Program-made: the position numbers and the translations under genes | Notes under the pieces: model-generated | Seen by the model: the letters and a program-made list of their open reading frames with translations, nothing else | Told to the model about the DNA's origin: nothing | Databases searched by the model: none | NCBI GenBank assembly: GCA_910587015.1 | Contig: CAJUME010000010.1 | Location: 62,001 to 126,000 of the forward strand | Source of the DNA: an uncultured Christensenella sp. | GTDB lineage: Bacteria > Bacillota > Clostridia > Christensenellales > Borkfalkiaceae | DNA length: 64,000 nt | Direction of reading: 5' to 3' | Shown here: positions 1 through 7,073 of the stretch, in pieces | Position numbering within the stretch: the stretch's first letter is position 1 | How the letters are laid out: every line of letters starts with the position of its first letter

Positions 1-70
1 TGCCGGTTATTACGGAAATTTCGTTTTCGTTGGAAGCTCCGCCGAAAATGACAAGAATTGTTTTTGACAT
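1..70 (-). CDS. ddl: D-alanine--D-alanine ligase, N-terminal fragment (runs off window)
   Basis: Only the first 23 codons are present, starting at the ATG at 70 behind a good ribosome binding site (GGAGGTG, read on the minus strand at about 80-86). The peptide begins MSKTILVIFGGASNENEIS, which matches the glycine-rich FGGxSxExExS opening of the ATP-grasp ligase that joins two D-alanines for peptidoglycan. It lies directly downstream of a MurF-like ligase, the enzyme that uses the D-Ala-D-Ala product, which supports the call. Only this short piece can be judged. Confidence 0.8.
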   Translation of the reverse strand, partial: MSKTILVIFGGASNENEISVITG

Positions 71-141
71 TAAAAAAATCACCTCCGCTGAATTTTTTTG
101 CTTTGGTGATTTGAAAATTTTTAGCTTTGGGGGGTGGGGGC

Positions 142-1758
142 TTAATAAATGTCGGGCAAATCGTTGAGGAACAAGACGGTATCGCCGTCCGCAAGATAGC
201 CTTTAAGCTCTTCCTGAGCCGCCGCAAGCGATTGCTTTATTACAAGCTTATCCGCCGCGCCGCCGTTTTCGAAATAGCCCTGCTTTACGGGCGTGACAAG
301 CGTTTCGCCGACAAGAATTACATAATCAAAGCCGACAAGGCTTGCGCCCAGCTGCTTGTTTTCGCACTCCTCCAGAACTCCGAGCTCGACAAGTCCGGGG
401 GTGACGACTATTTTTCTGCCGCGGAAGCTTTTCAACACCTCCAAGGCCGCCGCCGCGCCCTTGACGTTGGAGTTGTAGCCGTCGTCCAGAATATTCACAT
501 TGCCCGATTTTATCAGCTGCAGACGGTGCTCTACAAAGCCAAGCCCTTCCACCGCCGCTTTGATTTCCTCCGCGCTCATGCCCAGCTTATGCGCAAGCGT
601 TGCCGCAAGCGCGATATTTTCGGCGTTGTGTCTGCCCAAAAGCACGGTTTTAAGCCGAACGCTTTTTCCACCGATTACAACGTCGAACGCACAGCCCTCG
701 GGCGAGCATTCGAGGTTTTGTATCTGTCCGCAAGCGGAATATACGCACGGACAGCCGTTGAAAAGGTCTGCGCAGTCTGCCGCTATAACCGCCTCGCTTT
801 TGGTGAAGGCAAGAATTTCGCCCTTGGCCTTTACGATATTTTCCACCGAGCCGAAGCTTTCGAGGTGCTGGGGGCATATGCCCGTTATAACGGAATAGTC
901 GGGCGGGCAGATTTCGCACAGCTCTGCAATGTCGCCTACGTTGCGCGCGCCCATTTCAGCAATAAAAATATCGTAGTCGGAAAGGTTATTGTTGTTGAGA
1001 GAAAGCGCAAGCCCCATAGGCGTATTGTGCGAGCGGGGCGTGGACAGCACGCGGTACTTTGCACCGAGAATTTGCGAAAGAATCTGCTTTGTGCTGGTTT
1101 TGCCGTAGCTGCCCGTTATGCCCACTACCTTTATCGACGAGGTCTGCAATTTGCGGGTTGCTTTTTTTACAAAGCTTTTATTGTGCGGCACCTCGTAAAT
1201 TTTTGATATAAGGTTTGCAAGCAGTACAAGCGGAATTAACAGCAGAGGGAAAACGGCGAGCGGGCAATACCTTAGTATGCCGAAAATATGCGCGCCCCAG
1301 TAGCCGCCGTAATTTTTTGTGTACGCATAAGAGGCGTAGTTTAAAAGCGTGACTGCAAAATACACCGCAACAAGCGTTATAACTGCCAAAACGGCGTAAA
1401 GGCGTTTGAACCTTGCCGTAGCAACGGCGGGCGTACGCAGGGCAACGCGGTTATCCGCCCAGATATAAACGGAAAACATTATTGCATACGCGGAAAGCCC
1501 GACAACGGCCGACCAGTCGCCCGCAAACGAAAAGCACAGGGAAATTACCGCGCACGCAAGCGCGCACAGCATTGCAAGCAGAATATGGCGGGTTAAAGCC
1601 ATATTGTTCTTCTTTTTAGCCCACTTCAAAAACCGCACGTTGCCGTAGCCGCAGGACTGCAATATGCCCAAAAGACGGTAACAGCAGCCGCACAAAAGCG
1701 CGGCGAAAAGGACGGATATTATTAAGCTTTCTATAATTTTTCCAACGGAAATAAACAT
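142..1758 (-). CDS. murF: MurF-like Mur ligase with N-terminal membrane domain
   Basis: Probable UDP-N-acetylmuramoyl-tripeptide--D-alanyl-D-alanine ligase, the last cytoplasmic step of peptidoglycan precursor synthesis. The ATP-binding loop GITGSYGKTSTK lies near residue 215, followed by the Mur-ligase central motifs EMGARNVGDI and, later, NSNVKGAAAALEVL of the C-terminal domain. The usual N-terminal UDP-binding domain is absent; instead about 190 residues hold four or more hydrophobic segments, so the enzyme is probably membrane-bound. I chose the ATG at 1758, with GGAG about ten bases upstream, rather than 1815, which would overlap the upstream hydrolase gene. The next gene downstream is ddl. 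It could alternatively be a Mur-ligase paralogue with another acceptor. Confidence 0.8.
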   Translation of the reverse strand: MFISVGKIIESLIISVLFAALLCGCCYRLLGILQSCGYGNVRFLKWAKKKNNMALTRHILLAMLCALACAVISLCFSFAGDWSAVVGLSAYAIMFSVYIWADNRVALRTPAVATARFKRLYAVLAVITLVAVYFAVTLLNYASYAYTKNYGGYWGAHIFGILRYCPLAVFPLLLIPLVLLANLISKIYEVPHNKSFVKKATRKLQTSSIKVVGITGSYGKTSTKQILSQILGAKYRVLSTPRSHNTPMGLALSLNNNNLSDYDIFIAEMGARNVGDIAELCEICPPDYSVITGICPQHLESFGSVENIVKAKGEILAFTKSEAVIAADCADLFNGCPCVYSACGQIQNLECSPEGCAFDVVIGGKSVRLKTVLLGRHNAENIALAATLAHKLGMSAEEIKAAVEGLGFVEHRLQLIKSGNVNILDDGYNSNVKGAAAALEVLKSFRGRKIVVTPGLVELGVLEECENKQLGASLVGFDYVILVGETLVTPVKQGYFENGGAADKLVIKQSLAAAQEELKGYLADGDTVLFLNDLPDIY

Positions 1759-1789
1759 ACCAGATACTCCGTAAAAAAGCGCGTGGCTT

Positions 1790-2563
1790 TTATTGACCGA
1801 ACAGAAATTCCGCAAGCAAATGATTGAACAGCTCCGGCTCCTCCGAAAAACAGAAGTGACCGCAGCACGGCATTATTTTAAGCTGACTGCCGCATATAAG
1901 CGAGTTAAACGTGCTCCCCTCCTCATCGGGCGGGGTTACGGTATCGTTTTCGCCGTAAATCAAAAGCGTTTTGTTGCGGATTTTTGCCGCGCAGTCCCTT
2001 AAATCCTCGTTGACTATTTTTTTATAGCTTTCCTTCATGAGCGGGGAAAGCCTTCTGTATTCCTCCGAGCCGAAGCGTCTTTCCGCAAGCCGAGGGAACA
2101 GCCTTTTGACGCGTCTGTAAGCCTTTACCCGCCTTATATACTGCGGTGAACGCGGTTTTACAAGCCCCGCGCCGCCCGTAATTACAAGCTTATCCGCAAT
2201 ATCTGGGCGCGCCGACAAAAGCTTGAAGGCGACCCTTGCGCCGAACGAATGAGCGACAATATGCGGCAATACAAGCCTTTCCGCCTTGATAAATTTATAA
2301 AGCCATTCCGCATAATCGCCGACAGACCACGGCTGAGTAAGCGGCTCGCTGCAGCCGAAGCCCAAAAAATCGGGCGCGGTTACGCGGAAGCTTTTGGATA
2401 AAAATTCCGTCTGATAAAAAAAGCTTTCCTTTTTGGAGCCGTAGCCATGCAAAAGCAGAATATCCTTGCCCGCGCCTTTTCTTAGGTAAGATACAAAGCT
2501 GCCTTCTAATAAAATAGTCGAACTCCTTTTTAGCGGGAATGCGCCGAGCGATTGCGCGCCCAC
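1790..2563 (-). CDS. alpha/beta hydrolase
   Basis: Alpha/beta-hydrolase fold protein of about 240-257 residues. It shows the oxyanion-hole motif LLLHGYGS, the nucleophile elbow AHSFGA (catalytic Ser), an acid region LLIYGENDTVTPP and a C-terminal CCGHF supplying the likely catalytic His. Substrate unknown. The GTG at 2563 is the longest start but sits inside a G-rich hairpin region; homology-like sequence begins only near residue 17, where an ATT codon (2515) lies seven bases after a good AAGGAG. Translation may therefore start at ATT 2515. The gene is 31 bp upstream of the MurF-like gene and may be cotranscribed with it. Confidence 0.75.
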   Translation of the reverse strand: MGAQSLGAFPLKRSSTILLEGSFVSYLRKGAGKDILLLHGYGSKKESFFYQTEFLSKSFRVTAPDFLGFGCSEPLTQPWSVGDYAEWLYKFIKAERLVLPHIVAHSFGARVAFKLLSARPDIADKLVITGGAGLVKPRSPQYIRRVKAYRRVKRLFPRLAERRFGSEEYRRLSPLMKESYKKIVNEDLRDCAAKIRNKTLLIYGENDTVTPPDEEGSTFNSLICGSQLKIMPCCGHFCFSEEPELFNHLLAEFLFGQ

Positions 2564-2573
2564 CCCCCTTAGT

Positions 2574-2595
2574 CCCCCCGCCGAGGGCGGAGGGG
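2574..2595. repeat. GC-rich intergenic hairpin
   Basis: An almost perfect inverted repeat of C and G runs (CCCCCCGCC, loop GAG, GGCGGAGGGG) between rimI and the hydrolase. No T tract follows on the minus strand, so it is not a classic intrinsic terminator; it resembles the short dispersed GC-rich intergenic hairpins of many bacterial genomes. No second copy was noticed in this window. Confidence 0.4.
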
Positions 2596-2615
2596 TAGTT
2601 GAAGTGGCGCGAAGC

Positions 2616-3053
2616 TTATATAAGGCTTTTTGACATTACAAGGCAGTCCTCGCCATCGGAATAGTACCTTGTGCGGGCGTAAACGCCCTTAAAACCGCTT
2701 TTTAAGTACACGCGCATAGCCTCTGCATTGGAAACGCGCACCTCTAAAAACACTTTGGTAACGCCGCGGCTGCGCGCAATTTCCAGAAGCCGCGCAATAA
2801 TCGCCGTGCCCGCGCCGTTTTTGCGGTAGGGCTCGGCAACGGCAACGTTATCTATATCCGCGGTGTCCGCCGCAACGGTCATTCCGCCGTAGCCGATAAT
2901 TTCGCCGCCGTCCTCCGCGATTATGCCGCAAAAGCTTTCGCTGTCGAAGCTTGACGCCAGCATCTGAAAGCTCCACGGCTCAAGCGGGAAGCATTCCTTT
3001 TCCATTTCCGAGATTTTTAAAATGTCCTCGTACTTCCACCCTCTAAGTTGCAT
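2616..3053 (-). CDS. rimI: ribosomal-protein-alanine N-acetyltransferase RimI-like
   Basis: GNAT-family acetyltransferase of 145 residues. The acetyl-CoA binding motif is seen as VAEPYRKNGAGTAI, followed by EVRVSNAEAMRVYLKSGF, the typical RimI strand/helix. RimI acetylates the N-terminal alanine of ribosomal protein S18; in Firmicutes the gene is commonly clustered with tsaB and tsaE, as here. I chose the ATG at 3053 because GGAGG lies eight bases upstream; it overlaps the end of tsaB by 11 bp, implying translational coupling. Confidence 0.85.
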   Translation of the reverse strand: MQLRGWKYEDILKISEMEKECFPLEPWSFQMLASSFDSESFCGIIAEDGGEIIGYGGMTVAADTADIDNVAVAEPYRKNGAGTAIIARLLEIARSRGVTKVFLEVRVSNAEAMRVYLKSGFKGVYARTRYYSDGEDCLVMSKSLI

Positions 3054-3663
3054 TGCGGTTTTCCTCCGCCTGACTTTTGCGCACATAAAGCGCGAATATT
3101 TCGTCCGCTAAACACGCCTGATTGGCGCATACTGCGGGACGTAAGCAATTTTTAACATCGGTTTTAGTATAGCCTTTAAAGGGCAAAGCCTCGAACCCGT
3201 AAAGCGGCATTTTAAGCGCGGAAACATCCGCGCCGCTTAAATAGCACGGCGGCATTATAACTGTTTTATTACCGTCTGCGCCGACCGCATAGCCGCACGC
3301 GTAATAGCTGCCGCGGCCCGCGTCTATAACCGCGCAAAATTTTTCGTCTACCGCATTATATGCAAGCAGGTCGAACGAGGTGATAGCAAGCAATTTTTTG
3401 CCCGTCGCCAGCGCAAAGCCCTTGACGGCGGCTATGCCTATTCTTATACCCGTGAACGACCCCGGCCCGACCACCGCCGCAAAAAAATCGCATTCCGCGG
3501 GGGTGAGGGAAAGCTCGTCCAGCGCCTTGTCGATTTCGTCCATTAATATTACGGAATGCTGCATAGCGCACTCGGGCAAGTGCCGCAAAACGAACCTTTT
3601 GCCCTTTTGCGCGACTACCGTAAGATAGCGCGAGGACGTGTCTATCGCAATAAAATTACTCAT
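3043..3663 (-). CDS. tsaB: tRNA threonylcarbamoyladenosine biosynthesis protein TsaB
   Basis: TsaB (YeaZ) is the scaffold partner of TsaD in making the t6A base of ANN-decoding tRNAs. The protein (206 aa) opens with IAIDTSSRYLTVV and has the diagnostic VVGPGSFTGIRIGIAAVKG segment of the ASKHA-like fold. It overlaps tsaE upstream by 8 bp and rimI downstream by 11 bp, forming a tight tsaE-tsaB-rimI operon. TsaD is not in the window. Confidence 0.93.
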   Translation of the reverse strand: MSNFIAIDTSSRYLTVVAQKGKRFVLRHLPECAMQHSVILMDEIDKALDELSLTPAECDFFAAVVGPGSFTGIRIGIAAVKGFALATGKKLLAITSFDLLAYNAVDEKFCAVIDAGRGSYYACGYAVGADGNKTVIMPPCYLSGADVSALKMPLYGFEALPFKGYTKTDVKNCLRPAVCANQACLADEIFALYVRKSQAEENRNAT

Positions 3664-4060
3664 AAATTATCCGCCTTTTATCGCCGCCGAGCTTTTCGAT
3701 AGTGACCGTTATGACGCTTTGGGGCAGAACCTCCGCAATGTTTTGCGCCCACTCTATAAGGCAGACGCCGTCCGCATAAAAATAGTCGGTAAGACCGAGC
3801 TGTTCTGCCTGAGCGCCGTTTTTAAGGCGGTAGCAGTCGAAATGAAAAAGCTTGCCGTCATAATCGTTCATATATGCGTAGGTGGGGCTTAAAACTTCGT
3901 CCGCGATGCCCAGCCCGCGGGCAACGCCCTTGCAGAATACGGTTTTGCCCGCGCCCATGTCGCCGTTTAAAACGACCACCGCGCCGCTTTTTAAGGTTTT
4001 TGCAAAGCTTGCGCCGAACGCCTCGGTTTCCGCCGCATTCGCCGAAAAAAATATTGCCAT
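3656..4060 (-). CDS. tsaE: tRNA threonylcarbamoyladenosine biosynthesis ATPase TsaE
   Basis: TsaE (YjeE), a small P-loop ATPase (134 aa) that drives turnover of the TsaB-TsaD complex in t6A synthesis. The Walker A motif is GDMGAGKT near residue 34; the family motifs SPTYAYMNDY and HFDCYRL (with the conserved Asp/Tyr) and LIEWAQN follow in order. First gene of the tsaE-tsaB-rimI operon, preceded by an 80-base gap from the divergent-looking regulator region. Confidence 0.93.
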   Translation of the reverse strand: MAIFFSANAAETEAFGASFAKTLKSGAVVVLNGDMGAGKTVFCKGVARGLGIADEVLSPTYAYMNDYDGKLFHFDCYRLKNGAQAEQLGLTDYFYADGVCLIEWAQNIAEVLPQSVITVTIEKLGGDKRRIIYE

Positions 4061-4139
4061 ACGGCAATATTATAAACCGCACGGCAACAATTTGCAATAA
4101 TTTTTAAGTTGTTTTATAAACGTGAAGATGAAGGGGCGC

Positions 4140-4571
4140 TCAGCTTTCTCTGCCGAGGATAAAGTCTACGCGGCAGTCGAAAAACTCCGCAAGCTTTATC
4201 ACGTTTTCCGCCGTGGGCACGCGCTTGCCGTTTTTCCATGCATACAGCGTGCTTTGGTGCATTTTTATCTCTTCCGACAGCTTAAAGCAATTATAATTAA
4301 AGTAATCGAGCAGATAAGCAAACTGCGTTGAAAACTTGGGGCATTTTTTATACTTTGCCGAACCCTTATTTTCTTCAAGACCGAGAAGATAATCGGCAGA
4401 GCATTCAAAATAGTCCGCAAGCAATACAAGCATTTCGATTGAAGGAAATCTGTCGTCCCTTAAATATCTTGTTATACACGTCGGCGATACGCCTATTTTT
4501 GCGGCAAATGATTTTGCGTCTGCATTTTGCTCGAAAATCAGATAGCTTAATACTTCGCTGAACCTTGACAT
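4140..4571 (-). CDS. double helix-turn-helix (XRE-type) regulator
   Basis: 143-residue protein made of two tandem Cro/C1-type HTH units: residues about 7-65 (FAAKIGVSPTCITRYLRDDR, ending ADYLLGLEE) and about 80-140 (LSEEIKMHQSTLYAWKNGKR, ending VDFILGRES). Each unit keeps the five-helix pattern with the LG/LGR ending. It is divergent from a 70-residue gene whose promoter contains a 14-bp inverted repeat, the likely operator, and its own start is flanked by a second inverted repeat. It resembles the regulator at 8577-9020, suggesting paralogues. Regulated function unknown. Confidence 0.8.
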   Translation of the reverse strand: MSRFSEVLSYLIFEQNADAKSFAAKIGVSPTCITRYLRDDRFPSIEMLVLLADYFECSADYLLGLEENKGSAKYKKCPKFSTQFAYLLDYFNYNCFKLSEEIKMHQSTLYAWKNGKRVPTAENVIKLAEFFDCRVDFILGRES

Positions 4572-4604
4572 AATTTACAAAAATTCCTCTGTTTCTGTAA
4601 ATTA
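4571..4604. promoter_or_regulatory. 9-bp inverted repeat at the regulator start
   Basis: TAATTTACA at 4571-4579 and TGTAAATTA at 4596-4604 form a perfect inverted repeat with a 16-base gap, overlapping the start codon and ribosome binding region of the double-HTH regulator. It may be an autoregulatory operator or an mRNA hairpin hiding the ribosome binding site (GAGGA at about 4585-4590). Confidence 0.4.
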
Positions 4605-4611
4605 TTATGTT

Positions 4612-4660
4612 GCGGGTTGGCATTTATTGCTTGCCAAATGCCAACCCGCGTGAGTATAAT
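4612..4660 (+). promoter_or_regulatory. promoter with 14-bp palindromic operator
   Basis: GCGGGTTGGCATTT (4612-4625) is repeated inverted as AAATGCCAACCCGC (4636-4649), a perfect 14-bp match with a 10-base spacer. A -35 TTGCCA (4631-4636) and a perfect -10 TATAAT (4655-4660) with an 18-base spacer overlap it and point at the small gene starting at 4691. A repressor bound to the palindrome would block this promoter; the divergent double-HTH protein is the natural candidate. Confidence 0.65.
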
Positions 4661-4690
4661 ATATCCATAAAATCAAAGGAGCTGATAATT

Positions 4691-4903
4691 ATGAGGAAAA
4701 AACAAGGGCATTTATTTGTTACGGAAATGGACAGCGCAAGGGAAAGGCTTTGCTTTAAGGTTGACGAAAAAAGTCTTTTGCTGGACTTTAAGGCGTTATT
4801 GAAGGATTATTATGCGGCTACGTTCAACAACGGCGAGGACGGGCTTTGCATTGCCTTTGACAACGGACAAAAATTTTTGCTGAGCGTTAAGGAAATTACC
4901 TGA
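4691..4903 (+). CDS. small protein under palindromic operator, unknown function
   Basis: 70-residue protein (MRKKQGHLFVTEMDSARER...) without recognisable domain. It is predicted to be soluble, mixed alpha/beta and mildly charged. The ATG at 4691 has a strong AAAGGAG ten bases upstream, so upstream in-frame ATGs are not used. It has its own SigA-type promoter and a strong terminator, hence is monocistronic. Position opposite a double-HTH regulator suggests it is that regulator's main target. Confidence 0.6.
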   Translation: MRKKQGHLFVTEMDSARERLCFKVDEKSLLLDFKALLKDYYAATFNNGEDGLCIAFDNGQKFLLSVKEIT

Positions 4904-4912
4904 ATAAATTAC

Positions 4913-4950
4913 GCCGCCCCGACTAAGTAGCTTAATCGGGGCGGCTTTTT
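4913..4950 (+). terminator. intrinsic terminator of the 70-aa gene
   Basis: Stem GCCGCCCCGA (4913-4922) / TCGGGGCGGC (4936-4945) followed by TTTTT. It lies ten bases after the stop codon. Confidence 0.85.
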
Positions 4951-4966
4951 AATTTTTTACCGTATT

Positions 4967-5653
4967 TTATGCGATTTTTTTGCGGCGGTTGAATTTTTCG
5001 CTTGTAAGCTGTATCAGCTTTGAAAGCGGCTTATAAAGCAGCATTACAACGACTGCAAGAATAGCGGTTTTGATAAGGTTGAACAGCTCTACCCAGTACC
5101 ACGCCTTTATAAACATGCTCATGCCCTTGTTCCAGTCGAAGCCGACAAACACGGGAAAATTTAAAAGCCAGTTTACAGGGAAGCACCAGATTACGCGGAC
5201 GACGCACGCGATAACCATGCCCACAATAACCGCTTTTATGCCCTTATACTTTTTGTAAAGAATTGATGTAATCAAAAGCATGGGCAGGGTAATAAGCACG
5301 TTTGCAAGCTCGCCTACAAATGCGGTGCCCGTATTTACTATGCCGTACAGCAATTCCTTTAAAATAAGCGTAACCACGCCCGCGACGGGGCCGAGGGAAT
5401 AGCCGCAAATAAGCACAAACGTATCCGAAAAATCGAATTTGAGGTAGGATACCGCCGGAAGAATGGCGAATTGCAGAAATCTTATTGCAAAGGAAAGCGC
5501 GGTAAATATGGCTATGTAGGCTATTCTGGTTGCCGTAAAATAGTCCTTTAATACCTCTTTTGCGGTTTTCCTTGCGGGGGCTTCTGCGGTCGGGACGGTT
5601 GTAAACTGCTCCGCTTGCTGTTGGGTGGGCTGTTGCTCGAGCGTTTCTTCCAT
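4967..5653 (-). CDS. ribU: ECF transporter substrate-specificity (S) component, riboflavin type
   Basis: 228-residue membrane protein with about five to six hydrophobic segments (for example YIAIFTALSFAIRFLQF, VVTLILKELLYGIVNTGTA, MLLITSILYKKYKG). The first helix pattern AxxALSxAIR and the overall length fit S components of energy-coupling-factor vitamin transporters. Riboflavin is inferred because an FMN riboswitch precedes it. The ATG at 5653 has AAAGGAG at good spacing; the upstream in-frame ATG at 5704 lies inside the riboswitch terminator and is not used. The ATPase and EcfT parts are not in the window. Confidence 0.85.
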   Translation of the reverse strand: MEETLEQQPTQQQAEQFTTVPTAEAPARKTAKEVLKDYFTATRIAYIAIFTALSFAIRFLQFAILPAVSYLKFDFSDTFVLICGYSLGPVAGVVTLILKELLYGIVNTGTAFVGELANVLITLPMLLITSILYKKYKGIKAVIVGMVIACVVRVIWCFPVNWLLNFPVFVGFDWNKGMSMFIKAWYWVELFNLIKTAILAVVVMLLYKPLSKLIQLTSEKFNRRKKIA

Positions 5654-5702
5654 AAAAAAGAACTCCTTTAAAAAAATATATTTATTTAAAGCTGTTCTTT
5701 GC

Positions 5703-5734
5703 AATTAAAAATCGCCCCGAAAAAGCACGGGGCG
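5703..5734 (-). terminator. riboswitch expression-platform terminator
   Basis: On the minus strand CGCCCCG / CGGGGCG (5713-5719 with 5728-5734) forms a stem followed by ATTTTTAATT. It sits between the FMN aptamer and ribU, the place expected for a transcription-attenuation switch. Confidence 0.75.
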
Positions 5735-5763
5735 AAAAAAACGACATTAAAACCGTTTAAAAA

Positions 5764-5908
5764 TTCTTTTATCATCCGGACTGTACCGTCGGTATCGGAA
5801 TTTCACCGAATCGGGAGCGCGCGCAATATTTAAAATGCACCGCATTTAAAACGCAACGCTCTTAGTGGACTTTACCACCGGTGGGGAATTTCACCCCGCC
5901 CCAAAGAA
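5764..5908 (-). ncRNA. FMN riboswitch (RFN element)
   Basis: On the minus strand the conserved RFN blocks occur in order: GGGGCGGGGTGAAATTCCCC, ACCGGTGGTAAA, GATTCGGTGAAATTCCGA, ACCGACGGTACAGTCCGGAT, closed by a P1 helix of TTCTTT with AAAGAA. Binding of FMN should turn off the downstream riboflavin transporter through the terminator at 5703-5734. Confidence 0.95.
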
Positions 5909-5928
5909 TAACTTTAAATTGTGTTTTT

Positions 5929-5957
5929 ATTATATTTGGTAATTTTTAGCTTGTCAA
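5929..5957 (-). promoter_or_regulatory. promoter of the riboswitch-ribU transcript
   Basis: Perfect -35 TTGACA (5952-5957) and -10 TATAAT (5929-5934) with a 17-base spacer on the minus strand, placing transcription start just before the FMN aptamer. Confidence 0.85.
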
Positions 5958-6068
5958 GCGCAGAATGCGGGTAATTTTAATTTTCCCGATTGTTGTCCGC
6001 GCTGTCGTTTTGGTCAGCGGAAGCTACGAGCACTGATTTTAATAGTAAATTTTCAACACAGCTTTAAA

Positions 6069-6920
6069 TTATTCGTAAATGAACAGCACGCCCAAGGTGT
6101 TTTTGCCGCAATGCGTGGTTATAACGCTGCCCGCAGTTGTTTCAAGAATTTCGTCGAATTGAAAAAGCTCCTTCACCTGCGCACGCACCCTTTCGACCAC
6201 ATCGGCCTCGCAGCACGAATGCGTGATAAAGCAACGCATTTTGTCGTAATGCGGGTAATCTGCCGCAAGCTCTGCAACGTAGTTTTTAAGACAGCGGTCA
6301 AGCCCGCCCATATACTTCTTTTTGGCGTAAAGACTGCCGTCCTTCATATCAATCATGGGATGCAGCTTTAAAACCTTTGCGCCCATAAGCGAGGCAAGCG
6401 AGCATCTGCCGCCCTTGTGCAGATAGTCGAGCGCATCGGGCACGAACGAGGTATTTACCTTATCCCGCAATTTTGTTGTTATTTCGGCTATATCCTTGGG
6501 GGAACGACCTTCCCGCGCCAAATCGCACGCCTTTAAAACCAACAGTCCCTGCCCTGTGGAAAGCGCATGACTGTCGACTACAAACACCTTGCCTTTGAAC
6601 TGCTTTCCCTGTGCCGCGCGCGCCGCGTTCTCGTGCGAGGAGGAGGCTTTGGAAGAGATATTGAAGTGCACTATCGCATCGCAGTCCGCAAGCTGTGAGG
6701 TAAAAAACTCGGAATATTCCTCTACGGACGGCGCCGAGGATTTGGGCAGAACGCCGTTTTTGGAAACGTATTCGAAAATGTCCCACGGCGTTATATCCAC
6801 GCCGTCGCGGTATATTTTTTCGCCGAGCACAACGGCAAGCGGCATAACGCCGACGTTGTACCGTTGCACAAGCCCGGCGCTTAAATCGCAGGTGGAATCT
6901 GCTGTGATTTTGATATTCAT
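6069..6920 (-). CDS. DegV family fatty-acid-binding protein
   Basis: 283-residue DegV-family protein. It opens with IKITADSTCDLS, has the family motif TSAPS-like KSSAPSVEEY near residue 60, the SHALSTGQGLLVL segment and the C-terminal ITTHCGKNTLGVLF. DegV/FakB proteins hold a fatty acid for phosphorylation by FakA before entry into phospholipid synthesis; the particular ligand and partner are not shown here. It has its own promoter and is not in an obvious operon. Confidence 0.9.
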   Translation of the reverse strand: MNIKITADSTCDLSAGLVQRYNVGVMPLAVVLGEKIYRDGVDITPWDIFEYVSKNGVLPKSSAPSVEEYSEFFTSQLADCDAIVHFNISSKASSSHENAARAAQGKQFKGKVFVVDSHALSTGQGLLVLKACDLAREGRSPKDIAEITTKLRDKVNTSFVPDALDYLHKGGRCSLASLMGAKVLKLHPMIDMKDGSLYAKKKYMGGLDRCLKNYVAELAADYPHYDKMRCFITHSCCEADVVERVRAQVKELFQFDEILETTAGSVITTHCGKNTLGVLFIYE

Positions 6921-6965
6921 TTTATCACCGTATATAATTTATTTATGGCTGTTTATATCCCCGCT

Positions 6966-6994
6966 ATTATACAATAAAGCCCAGACTTTTGCAA
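6966..6994 (-). promoter_or_regulatory. degV promoter
   Basis: Minus-strand TTGCAA (6989-6994), 17-base spacer, TATAAT (6966-6971), 45 bases before the degV start codon. Confidence 0.7.
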
Positions 6995-7022
6995 TACTTT
7001 AACAAAACTTTAACATATTAAC

Positions 7023-7061
7023 GCCCCCGCAATATGCTTGATTTCAGCATATTGCGGGGGC
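7023..7061 (-). terminator. terminator-like hairpin after glyA
   Basis: A perfect 15-bp stem, GCCCCCGCAATATGC (7023-7037) with GCATATTGCGGGGGC (7047-7061), 12 bases after the glyA stop. The U tract on the minus strand is poor, so termination may be partial. Confidence 0.6.
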
Positions 7062-7073
7062 AATGCATTATTC

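Noticed and set aside
127..1206. Long open frame on the plus strand opposite the MurF-like gene
   Set aside because: It is the antisense shadow of a well-supported gene; no ribosome binding site and no recognisable protein.
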